Shown: in pieces, positions 1 through 7,992 of the stretch
How positions within the stretch are numbered: the first letter of the stretch is position 1
Layout: every line of letters starts with the position of its first letter
From: Chlamydiia bacterium
Lineage (GTDB): Bacteria; Chlamydiota; Chlamydiia; Chlamydiales; FEN-1388
Reading direction: 5' to 3'
Length of the DNA stretch: 8,000 nucleotides
Assembly: GCA_003170575.1 (NCBI GenBank)
Contig: PMZB01000293.1
Coordinates: 1-8,000 of the forward strand
Notes under the pieces: generated by a model
The model's input: the letters and a program-made list of their open reading frames with translations, nothing else
What the model was told of the DNA's origin: nothing
Databases searched by the model: none
Position numbers and translations under genes: made by a program

Positions 1-1
1 G

Positions 2-1669
2 ACAACAAGTCCAATATCTCTAGATAGCATCAAAAATCAGTCATCTTCATGTGCTACTCTTTCTGGAAAAATTCAGGAATTGGCCAAAAAGATTGAGCAA
101 ATAGGGCAACAGACTGGTTTAACTGAGAGTGTTCAGGAAGAAGTAATTAAAGCCTCAGAAGTTCCTGCAGAGACTTTGGAAGAGTTAAAAAAAGAAGCAT
201 CTTCGTTACAAGAACCAGTAGCTTTATGTCTGGATACTGCGAATAAAATGTTAGGGGATGCAACACAACATTATAAAAAGAAAAAGGAAGTTTCAGAGCT
301 AAGAAAAAAGATTGAAGAGCTGGAGATTTGCCAAGGAGAGCTTGAGAAACTACTACCTCCTTCCCCGCCAGTGAAAAAGAGAAAAAGAGAGCCATCAGAG
401 GTAAAGAAACAAGACCAAGAAGTAGAAACTCCAAAGGTGCCTCCTGAAAGTGAAAAGAAGGCGTTGGAGCGCAAACGTGCCGCACCGAAAGGAGAGTCTC
501 TTCGCCCAGAAAAAAAACCAAAATTGGGCCCTGAAAAATCAGAAGTTTCTCCTCTTACTCTCATCAAAAACTTTACAAAAAGGTATGAAGCTCTGGTTAA
601 AGATAATAAGTTAGATTCCGCTGAAGCTGAGGCTCTATTTTCAGATATGATGAAATTTGATATTTGGGGCTATCCGTTTAAAGAGGATCGTAATAATCCA
701 GACTATAGTGAAGCTGTAGATTTGATTAACAAATCGAAATGGATAAAAATCTTTACACATCAATTGGCAATAAGACAGCTGTTCTCAAGGGTGGATGAAT
801 TCAAGGGAGCTTTCAGCAAACTTATATTTACGTTTACTGAGGATGCAGCATCAGAGTTTGTTTCAAAAGCCAACGACTTAGAAGAGAATGTTAAGTTGTA
901 TCTCGATCCTAAAAAAGAAAGTGCCGAAGTGTGTAACCAACTAGAATCGTCGCTCAAGTTGGTAACTGACTATCGCGAACGAATAATCAAGATGGGAGCT
1001 AATTATCGTGAACAAATCATGAAGAAGATGGTAATGCTCGAACCTCCCTCTACAGAATTAGAGAAAAAGGTAGCTCAATTGCGTGGAAAAGGATTATCTG
1101 AAGAGCAAGCTGGCCAGTGGGCTCCAGCGGTTGTGGTGGGAGAGATGCAAACGCAAGCAGCAGCACAGGCAAGTGCTGCGGCGGGGATACAAAGGGAAAC
1201 TAAGACGAGCCAAGAACAACAAGGGGAGGCTATCCCAAAGCAACAGGGTGCTGCTGAACAGTTGCAGACCATAGTTAAAATTGGTTACGCAGCAAATGCA
1301 TTAGAAAACTTAGGAGGGGGAGCTTTGACAGCATTAAGTAAAGTTGGAGTTGAGACGCCTGTTGCTGTAGGTTGGGCCGCTTCGCTTGGTTGGCATGGTT
1401 TATCGAAGATTGCAACTTCATCCGCGCCTGGAGCTATTCTTGGATACAGATCATACACAAACTGGGATAGGATGCAAAAATGGGTGGGTGTCGCAGTAGG
1501 TTTTCCTACAGTAGTAGGACTTGTTGCTCGTGGTGTTCCGCCATGGACTGCTTTAAAGGGGGCATCTACAGTCGCTCTTATTGCAGGAGAGGCTTCAAAA
1601 ATGTCAGCAGTTCGAGAAGTGGCAAGTAAAATAAAAATTGGTGCGCAAAGGTTCTTACACCTTACATAA
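2..1669 (+). CDS. Large Lys/Glu-rich coiled-coil protein, 5'-partial; putative effector-like protein of unknown function
   Basis: I do not recognise this protein. The reading frame is open from position 2 to the TAA at 1667-1669 (at least 555 residues). A TTG at 80 could be read as a start, but the 26 codons before it are also open and no Shine-Dalgarno precedes it, so the true start is probably outside the window. Counting from position 2, residues about 27-118 are heptad-like and Lys/Glu-rich (coiled coil). Residues 119-185 are Pro/Lys-rich and probably disordered, with a KKRKR run at 125-129 and a KR-X11-KKPK pattern at 158-174. Residues 186-375 look helical and globular. Residues about 380-425 form an Ala/Gln-rich linker. 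Residues about 430-540 are Gly/Ala/Val-rich, with weakly hydrophobic stretches near 494-511 and 514-533. It lies 97 bases upstream of the alaS start on the same strand but is probably a separate unit. A secreted host-directed protein is an inference only; a structural coiled-coil protein is an alternative. Confidence 0.8.
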   Translation, partial: TTSPISLDSIKNQSSSCATLSGKIQELAKKIEQIGQQTGLTESVQEEVIKASEVPAETLEELKKEASSLQEPVALCLDTANKMLGDATQHYKKKKEVSELRKKIEELEICQGELEKLLPPSPPVKKRKREPSEVKKQDQEVETPKVPPESEKKALERKRAAPKGESLRPEKKPKLGPEKSEVSPLTLIKNFTKRYEALVKDNKLDSAEAEALFSDMMKFDIWGYPFKEDRNNPDYSEAVDLINKSKWIKIFTHQLAIRQLFSRVDEFKGAFSKLIFTFTEDAASEFVSKANDLEENVKLYLDPKKESAEVCNQLESSLKLVTDYRERIIKMGANYREQIMKKMVMLEPPSTELEKKVAQLRGKGLSEEQAGQWAPAVVVGEMQTQAAAQASAAAGIQRETKTSQEQQGEAIPKQQGAAEQLQTIVKIGYAANALENLGGGALTALSKVGVETPVAVGWAASLGWHGLSKIATSSAPGAILGYRSYTNWDRMQKWVGVAVGFPTVVGLVARGVPPWTALKGASTVALIAGEASKMSAVREVASKIKIGAQRFLHLT

Positions 1670-1702
1670 GCATAAATACAAGCAAGAAGAAAGCACCAGG
1701 CC

Positions 1703-1732
1703 TAGACGTATTCTCTCTAAAGAAAGTATACT
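1703..1732 (+). promoter_or_regulatory. Candidate sigma-70-type promoter for alaS-mfd
   Basis: TAGACG at 1703-1708 (4 of 6 matches to TTGACA) is followed after 18 bases by TATACT at 1727-1732 (5 of 6 matches to TATAAT). This would place the transcription start near 1739 and give a leader of about 27 bases before the alaS ATG. The -10 element lies inside a perfect 8-base palindrome, AGTATACT, at 1725-1732. The position in the only sizeable gap upstream of alaS is right for a housekeeping promoter, but the -35 box is weak and such matches arise by chance in AT-rich gaps. Confidence 0.4.
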
Positions 1733-1754
1733 ATCTAACCGTATATCCTTTTTT

Positions 1755-1760
1755 GGAGAG
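1755..1760 (+). promoter_or_regulatory. Ribosome binding site of alaS
   Basis: GGAGAG lies 5 bases before the ATG at 1766, close to the ideal Shine-Dalgarno sequence and spacing. It directly follows a run of six T at 1749-1754. It supports the ATG at 1766 as the alaS start, which also agrees with where AlaRS homologues begin. Confidence 0.75.
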
Positions 1761-1765
1761 ATTTT

Positions 1766-4369
1766 ATGAAGGGCTCAACGTTTGATATTCGCCGCAGGTT
1801 TCTTGATTATTTTAAGCGTCAAGGGCATGCAGAAGTTGCTTCATCCCCGGTAATTCCCCATGACGATCCGACACTTCTTTTTGCAAATGCTGGTATGAAC
1901 CAGTTTAAGGATGTGTTTTTGGGAAAATCGAGACGCGATTACACGCGTGCCACGACAAGCCAAAAATGTATTCGTGCAGGCGGCAAACACAATGACCTGG
2001 AAAATGTAGGCCATACAAGCCGGCACTTAACCTTTTTTGAAATGCTCGGAAACTTTTCCTTTGGCGACTATTTTAAAAAAGAGGCAATCCGATTTGCTTG
2101 GGAAGTCTCAACTCAAGTGTTTGAGCTTCCTGAGGAGAAAATTTGGCCGACTGTCTACAAAGATGATGACGAAGCGTTTGAGCTGTGGACCCAATATGTT
2201 CCTGCTAGTCGAATTACTCGTTTTGGAGAAAAAGAAAACTTTTGGGCAATGGGGGATACTGGTCCTTGCGGCCCCTGTTCAGAGCTTCTTTTTGATAAAG
2301 GAAAAGAATATGGAACTGCCTCAAACCCACTCGAAGACACGTCTGGTGAGCGGTTTTTAGAGTTTTGGAACCTTGTGTTCATGCAGTATAACCGCAAGCA
2401 AGATGGCGCAATGGATCCTTTGCCGCGCCCTTCGATCGACACGGGAGCTGGCTTAGAGCGTGTTGTGAGCCTTGCGCAAGGCAAAGACACCGTATACGAA
2501 ACAGATGTGCTGCGCGGGCTTATCCAGGGAGTGGAACGTGTCTCTGGAATTTCGTATGATATGAAATCGCCTTTAGCTCCGGCCTTCAGAGTGATTGCTG
2601 ACCACTTGCGCTCATTAAGTTTTGCAATAGCAGATGGGTCTCAGCCAAGTAATGTGGATCGCGGCTATGTTCTGAGGAAGATTTTACGAAGAGCTGTTCG
2701 TTACGGAAAACAGCTCGGTTTTGATGGCCCATTTTTGGGAAAACTGCTTCCTGATCTCATTGCGCTTATGGGAGATCCGTACATCGAATTAATCCATTCA
2801 CAACGGCGTATTGAAGAGATTCTCACATTGGAAGAGGAGTCATTCTTCAAGACATTAAAGCGCGGAGGCACGCTTCTTTCTTCTGTAATTGATAAAGCCA
2901 AGAAAAAGGAAAAAGAGATTTCAGGGGATGATGCTTTCTTGCTCAAAGATACATATGGACTGCCCTTTGAAGAGATTCAGTTAATTGCTATTGATAATAG
3001 CCTTTCCATTGACACGAAGAAGTTTTTCCAACTGGAGGAAGAAGCAAAGGAAAGATCCCGCGCTGCCAGAAAAACAACTGCTCAAGTTGCAGAAAGTTCT
3101 TGTTATGAAGCAATTGTGAAGGAGTTTGGCCCGGTCAAGTTTTTACGGCCAACTCCGCATGAAGTGGAAGCAAAAGTGATTGCATGTATCAAAGAAGGCG
3201 AAAGAGTAGATGCTCTCAAAGAAGGAGAGGAAGGTGCGGTTATCCTTGATGTGACTCCATTTTATGCTGAAATGGGCGGGCAGGTAGGCGACCGTGGGGT
3301 TTTGAAGTTTAAAAATACCCTCTTTACTGTTGAAGATACACAGGCGCCCTACCCAGGAGTAATTGCTCATGTTGGAAAAGTAACGAGGGGAGAGATATCA
3401 GTTGGAAATAGCCTTACAGGGGAAATTGATGAAGTACGGCGTAGGGATACTGAAAGAAACCATACGGCTACTCACCTCTTGCACCTTGCTCTCCATGAGG
3501 TTTTGGGGGAACATGCGCATCAGGGAGGCTCGCTTGTATGCCCTGAATATTTCAGATTTGACTTTTCCCATCACAAGGCCCTGACCCCGGAAGAGTTAAT
3601 CAAGATAGAAGAGCGTGTTAATCAGCTCATCCAACAAAGCCTTCCTGTTTCAGACTATGAGCTTCTTCTTGAAGAAGCGCAAAAGCGGCATGATATCAAG
3701 CAGTTTTTCGGGGAAAAGTATGGAAGCGTCGTGCGCGTGCTTGAAGTTGGCCCATCCAAAGAGCTGTGCGGCGGAACGCACGTGGCAAATACGGGCACTA
3801 TTGGTTACTTTAGGATTATCAAAGAATATAGTATCGCTGCAGGGATGCGCAGAATTGAAGGAGTTACAGGCCTTTGCGCCGTCCAAGAAGCAAGAAATAC
3901 AGATAAAGCGTTTGACGCGCTTGCGGCAATGTTAAAAGTGCCCACTCCAAAAGTTGAGGAAAAGATCACACGCCTTGTTGCAGATAATAAAGAGTTGGAA
4001 GCGGAAGTGAAGGCTTTGCGAAGAGAAAAAGTCCAGCTTCATGTTGCAGCTCTTTCTAAAGACGCAACTAAGAATGTCATGTTTGGATCGTTACCCATAG
4101 CAGCAAGCGATTTATCTCTTGCGCTTGAGGAAGCAAGCAAGCTTCATCCAGAGTGCGTGCTTGTTATCGGGTGTACAGATAGCGGCAAAGCCCATCTTTC
4201 GATCAAGGTTCCTAAGGGGTATGACAAAGCAAATGCAGGAGAGCTCTTGAAAGCAGGGCTTTTGTTGATTGAAGGTGTTGGCGGCGGCAAGCATGAACAT
4301 GCACAAGGCGCTGGCAAACGCCCAGAGAAAATTCAAGAAGCCATACTGGCCGTTGTGAGTAAGGTTTAA
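1766..4369 (+). CDS. alaS: Alanine--tRNA ligase (AlaRS)
   Basis: Cytoplasmic class II synthetase that charges tRNA-Ala with alanine using ATP and hydrolyses mischarged Ser- or Gly-tRNA-Ala. The 867 residues are the normal bacterial length (E. coli 876). The catalytic domain occupies about residues 1-240: motif 1 region with FANAGMNQF at 39-47, motif 2 from RHLTFFEMLGNFSFGDYF at 86-103, DTGPCGPCSEL at 164-174, and motif 3 with DTGAGLERV at 225-233. A tRNA-recognition helical region follows. The editing domain holds HTATH (His566, His570) and CGGTH (Cys668, His672), the full zinc-binding set, each offset by two from the E. coli residues as I recall them. A coiled coil at about 729-756 leads to C-Ala, whose glycine-rich motif is at about 837-850. 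ATG at 1766 has a strong RBS. mfd starts 14 bases after the stop, so the two genes are probably co-transcribed. No frameshift or lost key residue was seen. Confidence 0.98.
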   Translation: MKGSTFDIRRRFLDYFKRQGHAEVASSPVIPHDDPTLLFANAGMNQFKDVFLGKSRRDYTRATTSQKCIRAGGKHNDLENVGHTSRHLTFFEMLGNFSFGDYFKKEAIRFAWEVSTQVFELPEEKIWPTVYKDDDEAFELWTQYVPASRITRFGEKENFWAMGDTGPCGPCSELLFDKGKEYGTASNPLEDTSGERFLEFWNLVFMQYNRKQDGAMDPLPRPSIDTGAGLERVVSLAQGKDTVYETDVLRGLIQGVERVSGISYDMKSPLAPAFRVIADHLRSLSFAIADGSQPSNVDRGYVLRKILRRAVRYGKQLGFDGPFLGKLLPDLIALMGDPYIELIHSQRRIEEILTLEEESFFKTLKRGGTLLSSVIDKAKKKEKEISGDDAFLLKDTYGLPFEEIQLIAIDNSLSIDTKKFFQLEEEAKERSRAARKTTAQVAESSCYEAIVKEFGPVKFLRPTPHEVEAKVIACIKEGERVDALKEGEEGAVILDVTPFYAEMGGQVGDRGVLKFKNTLFTVEDTQAPYPGVIAHVGKVTRGEISVGNSLTGEIDEVRRRDTERNHTATHLLHLALHEVLGEHAHQGGSLVCPEYFRFDFSHHKALTPEELIKIEERVNQLIQQSLPVSDYELLLEEAQKRHDIKQFFGEKYGSVVRVLEVGPSKELCGGTHVANTGTIGYFRIIKEYSIAAGMRRIEGVTGLCAVQEARNTDKAFDALAAMLKVPTPKVEEKITRLVADNKELEAEVKALRREKVQLHVAALSKDATKNVMFGSLPIAASDLSLALEEASKLHPECVLVIGCTDSGKAHLSIKVPKGYDKANAGELLKAGLLLIEGVGGGKHEHAQGAGKRPEKIQEAILAVVSKV

Positions 4370-4383
4370 AATCAAAACTCAAA

Positions 4384-7300
4384 ATGCAACAGCCTGACTT
4401 TGATACACAATTTACAAAACTTTTGATGGAGAAGCGCTCTCTCTTGTGTGAGCGCCTTCTCCTGCCTATGAAAGTGGCGCTTATCTCAGAAGCGTTTCGG
4501 CTGACAGGAAAATCCATTCTTGTACTCACAGGAGAGGGCCAAGAGGCTTCTACCTTTGTCCAAAACCTGGACTTCTTTGCACTGAATGCTCCAGTAGAAT
4601 TTCCATCATGGGAGACTCTTCCTTCGGAATGTGTTGCTCCAAGCCCTGATATTGTAGGTGCGCGCGCCAAAGCACTCCACACAATCACCACATCCAATGT
4701 GCCGCTCATTGTGGTAAGTTCGCTTCAGGCTTCTCTCCAGAAAGTGATCTCAACGGAAACCATGGCGCTTTCCAATATTAAGGTGAGTCAAAAAGAAGAA
4801 ATCTCTTTTGACGCGCTGAAACTACAGCTTGCAGCTATTGGCTATGAACGCAAGCCGATAGTGATTGAAAAGGGTGAGTTTGCTGTCCGTGGCGGCATTG
4901 TAGATGTCTTTCCTGTGACGGAAAGCAGGCCCGTGCGATTGGAATTTTACGCAGACGAGATTGAGTCTATACGGTATTTTGAACCACATTCTCAGCGCAC
5001 CCAAGAAAAGAGTGAGGCTGTGTTTATCACCCCTGCCAAAGAGTTGGAAGCTCTCTTAAAAGCAGACGAGAAAAACCTGACTTCTATTTTTTCAATTCTG
5101 GGGAAAGATTTTATCGTCGTGCTTGATGACCTAGAAAGGCTTGAAGATAGATACGCAAGTTTAGCCTCACAGGGTGGGACAAAATCGAAAACATTTATGG
5201 GAGTGGATGAGTGGCTTGACCACGTATTGTCCCTACAATCCATTTCATTTTGTTATGAGCCTATAGAATCTCTTTCAGAAGTGGCCTATGAGCCAAGAAA
5301 ACGGGTGGCTTATGCCCGAGGTGGCCATGAGCCTATTCGCTTTTCGATGTTTGAAAGGGAGTTTGCTGTCGAACGGCTCAATCACCCGTTCCTTTCTTTG
5401 GGAGAGTTTTACGAAGAAAAGTGTCTGCTCACCAGCCCTCCTGAAGGGGAAGCCTTGCTTGATTGCTTTATGCAAACGCAAAACTCTTTATCCCACACAA
5501 TCATTGTACAATCCCTTGTAGAGCTTGAGTGGTTTAAGAAAAAACTGGAACAAAGAGGAGGAGAGCTCTCTCCCAAAACGGCTGTTAAAGAGGGGTATCT
5601 TTCCTGCGGGTTTGGAAGAGTTGATACTGGAGACATCTTCTTTCCTACAACTGAGCTTACAGGAAGAGTCACTGTTCGACGGGATACAAGGCGGGTCTCG
5701 TCTCCGGTTACAGAATATGATGCATTTGATTTGGCCCCTGGCGATCTTGTTGTGCACTTTCACCATGGTTTGGGACGGTATCTGGGGGTAGAAAAGAAAA
5801 AAGATAATTTAGGCAAGGAACAAGAGTTTTTCGTTATTGAGTATGCGGAAAACTCCCGCCTTTATGTGCCTCTTGCCCAGGCGCATCTTGTGAGCAAATA
5901 TGTTGGCGGGGGGGAAGAGGCTCCGAAGCTCCATATCCTTGGAACCAATAAATGGAAAAAGCTTCGAGAAGACACTGAGCGGGCAATTGTTGGATATGCA
6001 TCAGATCTTCTTCAGGTCCAAGCCAAAAGGGTAATGGCGGGCGGATTTCCATATCCTGTAGACAGTCTTTCCATGCAGCTTTTTGAAGCTGAGTTTCCCT
6101 ATGCCGAGACAGAAGATCAGCTGCGGGCGATAGGAGAGATTAAAAAAGACATGTGCTCTAGTAAAGCCATGGACCGGCTTGTGTGCGGTGATGTGGGATA
6201 TGGGAAAACTGAAGTTGCCATGCGGGCGGCCATAAAGGCTGTGCTGGATGGGAGAAAGCAAGTGGCAATGCTTGCCCCCACAACAGTGCTTGCAATGCAG
6301 CATTATGAGAACTTTGTGGAGCGGATGAACCCTTTTGGGGTGAGAGTTGGAGTTCTTTCTCGTTTTGCGACGCCAAAGCAGAATAAGCACACAGTAGAGC
6401 AAGTAAAAAAGGGCGAGATCGATATTATCATTGGAACGCACCGACTCATCCAAAAAGATGTGGAGTTTCATGATCTGGGCCTTCTTATCGTGGACGAGGA
6501 ACAGCGGTTTGGTGTGCGAGCCAAAGAGAAGTTAAAAATTATGAAGGAGGGAGTAGATACTATTGCCCTCTCGGCTACGCCAATCCCCCGAACCCTTTAT
6601 CTTTCTCTGATTGGCATTCGGGATCTTTCGACCATCAGCACGCCTCCCTATGACAGGCTTCCTATCAAGACAGTTGTGTGCGAGCCTTCCGACGGGGTGA
6701 TTCAGTCAGCGCTTTTGCGAGAGCTCAATCGCGGAGGCCAAGCGTTTTATATCCACAATAGGATAGAGACCATCTTTGAAGCGGCAGAGAGGGTTAAAAA
6801 GCTTCTGCCTCGTGCACGCATTAGTATTGGCCATGGACAGATGGATGCAGATGAGCTGGATCTTGTGTTCCACGCATTTAAGCGCGGCGATGTAGACATC
6901 CTCATATGTACCTCTATCGTAGAAAATGGGATCGATATTCCAAATGCCAACACCATCATCATTGATCGAGCAGATCGATTTGGCATAGCTGAGCTGTATC
7001 AGCTGCGCGGACGTGTGGGCAGGTGGAACAGGCGTGCCTATGCGTACTTTCTGATCCCTCAGCAGCGCATCTTGTCCGAAGTTGCCCGCAAGCGGATCGA
7101 GGCTATTGCCCAAGCAGGCGGATATGGCGGAGGCATGCGTGTTGCCATGCGGGATCTAGAGATTCGAGGGGCAGGAGATATCCTTGGGACAGAGCAGTCA
7201 GGCCATGTTGCAGCTATCGGGTTTCACCTGTATTGCAAGATGCTCAAGCGTGCCATAGAGAGCCTTCAGGGCAAGGCCCCCAGTTGGACAATTGACACAC

Positions 7301-7671
7301 GAGTGGATACTCCCTTTGACGCAAAGCTTCCTGAATACTATGTGAACGAGGTTTCTCTTCGCATGGAGTTTTACCAGCGGCTTGGGGAGGCTAGAACCCA
7401 GGAAGAAGTGGCTGCCATTTCCGAGGAGCTAAGAGACAGATTCGGAGCGCTTCCTGAGCCTGCTCTTTGGCTGCTTTCGCTTTCGCGTGTACGAACATAT
7501 GCAGCAAGTCATGGATTTACTACTATTAAGCTTGATTCCTACACGCTCTTTCTCGAGCGTAAGACTGGAAAAGAAAGCCATACAAACAAAGTGCTTGTTG
7601 GCCGCATCAAGACCCCTGAGGATTTTGAAACAAAGGTAAGGGCTGCGATTGACGGGATGCTTTCGAAGTAA
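4384..7671 (+). CDS. mfd: Transcription-repair coupling factor Mfd
   Basis: ATP-driven DNA translocase that removes RNA polymerase stalled at lesions and recruits UvrA for nucleotide excision repair. At 1095 residues it is slightly shorter than E. coli Mfd (1148) but has the full layout. Residues 1 to about 320 form the UvrB-like module. The UvrA-contact positions appear kept as RG (Arg169) and RLEFY (Arg185 to Tyr189), where E. coli has Phe at the last position. The RNA-polymerase-interaction domain is about 450-515 and includes VVHFHHGLGRYLGV. The translocase has Walker A GDVGYGKT at 602-609, DEEQ at 704-707, SATPIPRT at 730-737, TSIVENGIDIP at 843-853 and QLRGRVGR at 873-880. The RecG-like TRG region is about 910-941, and a D7-like C-terminal domain follows. 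The start has no clear Shine-Dalgarno, so translation may depend on coupling to alaS. The stop lies 6 bases from the end of the convergent antitoxin gene. No inactivating change was seen. Confidence 0.98.
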   Translation: MQQPDFDTQFTKLLMEKRSLLCERLLLPMKVALISEAFRLTGKSILVLTGEGQEASTFVQNLDFFALNAPVEFPSWETLPSECVAPSPDIVGARAKALHTITTSNVPLIVVSSLQASLQKVISTETMALSNIKVSQKEEISFDALKLQLAAIGYERKPIVIEKGEFAVRGGIVDVFPVTESRPVRLEFYADEIESIRYFEPHSQRTQEKSEAVFITPAKELEALLKADEKNLTSIFSILGKDFIVVLDDLERLEDRYASLASQGGTKSKTFMGVDEWLDHVLSLQSISFCYEPIESLSEVAYEPRKRVAYARGGHEPIRFSMFEREFAVERLNHPFLSLGEFYEEKCLLTSPPEGEALLDCFMQTQNSLSHTIIVQSLVELEWFKKKLEQRGGELSPKTAVKEGYLSCGFGRVDTGDIFFPTTELTGRVTVRRDTRRVSSPVTEYDAFDLAPGDLVVHFHHGLGRYLGVEKKKDNLGKEQEFFVIEYAENSRLYVPLAQAHLVSKYVGGGEEAPKLHILGTNKWKKLREDTERAIVGYASDLLQVQAKRVMAGGFPYPVDSLSMQLFEAEFPYAETEDQLRAIGEIKKDMCSSKAMDRLVCGDVGYGKTEVAMRAAIKAVLDGRKQVAMLAPTTVLAMQHYENFVERMNPFGVRVGVLSRFATPKQNKHTVEQVKKGEIDIIIGTHRLIQKDVEFHDLGLLIVDEEQRFGVRAKEKLKIMKEGVDTIALSATPIPRTLYLSLIGIRDLSTISTPPYDRLPIKTVVCEPSDGVIQSALLRELNRGGQAFYIHNRIETIFEAAERVKKLLPRARISIGHGQMDADELDLVFHAFKRGDVDILICTSIVENGIDIPNANTIIIDRADRFGIAELYQLRGRVGRWNRRAYAYFLIPQQRILSEVARKRIEAIAQAGGYGGGMRVAMRDLEIRGAGDILGTEQSGHVAAIGFHLYCKMLKRAIESLQGKAPSWTIDTRVDTPFDAKLPEYYVNEVSLRMEFYQRLGEARTQEEVAAISEELRDRFGALPEPALWLLSLSRVRTYAASHGFTTIKLDSYTLFLERKTGKESHTNKVLVGRIKTPEDFETKVRAAIDGMLSK

Positions 7672-7677
7672 CAAAGT

Positions 7678-7992
7678 TCAACAAAATCTCAACCTTAGCC
7701 CCATACCATGAATAAGCGCAGTGAAGTTTCGTAGTTCTGGGTTTCCATGAGGAGACAGAATTCTGTAAAGAATTTCGCGACGCAAGTGTGATTTTTTTGC
7801 AACTTTTCCAACTCCACCTTGCGCTTCAGCGACATTTTTAAGGGCTAGAAGTAAAATCTTCTGTGATTCATTGTCACCTAGTTTGCTTTCTTCCAAAGCA
7901 GCATTTAAATACGCAATAGCTTCTTCATGATCTTTAAGATCCTTTAAAAGATCTTCTTGGTAAGATACGCTTGGAGGATGTTTTTTTTTCAT
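7678..7992 (-). CDS. HigA/HI1420-type antitoxin (addiction module antidote protein)
   Basis: Small DNA-binding antitoxin of 104 residues. It has the signature of the family known as probable addiction module antidote protein (HI1420-like): EEAIAYLNAALEE at about 23-35, a LLLALKNVAEAQGG helix at 47-60, then a helix-turn-helix at about 61-80 ending in LYRILSPHGNPEL, and a final LIHGMGLRLRF. Members neutralise a RelE/HigB-fold mRNA-cleaving toxin of the HI1419 (Gp49-like) family, which is normally encoded just upstream on the same strand, and they repress the shared operon. Here that place is beyond position 8000 and cannot be seen. Just before the ATG (7992-7990) the minus strand reads GAG TAA AT. 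The TAA could be the toxin stop, 2 bases ahead of the antitoxin start, and GAG may be part of the RBS. The start is followed by nine A (Lys-Lys-Lys). The gene faces mfd tail to tail and is probably an acquired element. Confidence 0.88.
   Translation of the reverse strand: MKKKHPPSVSYQEDLLKDLKDHEEAIAYLNAALEESKLGDNESQKILLLALKNVAEAQGGVGKVAKKSHLRREILYRILSPHGNPELRNFTALIHGMGLRLRFC

Noticed and set aside
1151..1270. Ala/Gln-rich stretch as a tandem repeat
   Set aside because: It has biased composition but no repeating unit of fixed length at the DNA or protein level; better read as a flexible linker.
1670..1765. Possible terminator for the left gene (AGGCCT palindrome, T-run at 1749-1754)
   Set aside because: The palindrome is only 6 bases with no loop and the T-run is about 45 bases away, so no convincing stem-plus-T structure is formed.
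6001..6471. 156-codon open frame on the minus strand inside mfd
   Set aside because: It lies opposite the conserved translocase motifs of Mfd, has no RBS or recognisable protein features, and is expected as a shadow of a long gene. The same holds for the minus-strand frame at 4212-4709.
6502..6513. DEEQ in place of the DEEH of E. coli Mfd, as a possible loss of function
   Set aside because: DEEQ is a normal Walker B variant in bacterial Mfd proteins and keeps both acidic residues.
7929..7955. Alternating inverted copies GATCTT / AAGATC / GATCTT, the first two forming a 13-base palindrome, as a possible operator or terminator
   Set aside because: They lie inside the antitoxin coding region and are explained by its repetitive Asp-Leu-Lys codons (residues about 14-22). 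They have no T-run and are not upstream of the start, where such antitoxins bind.
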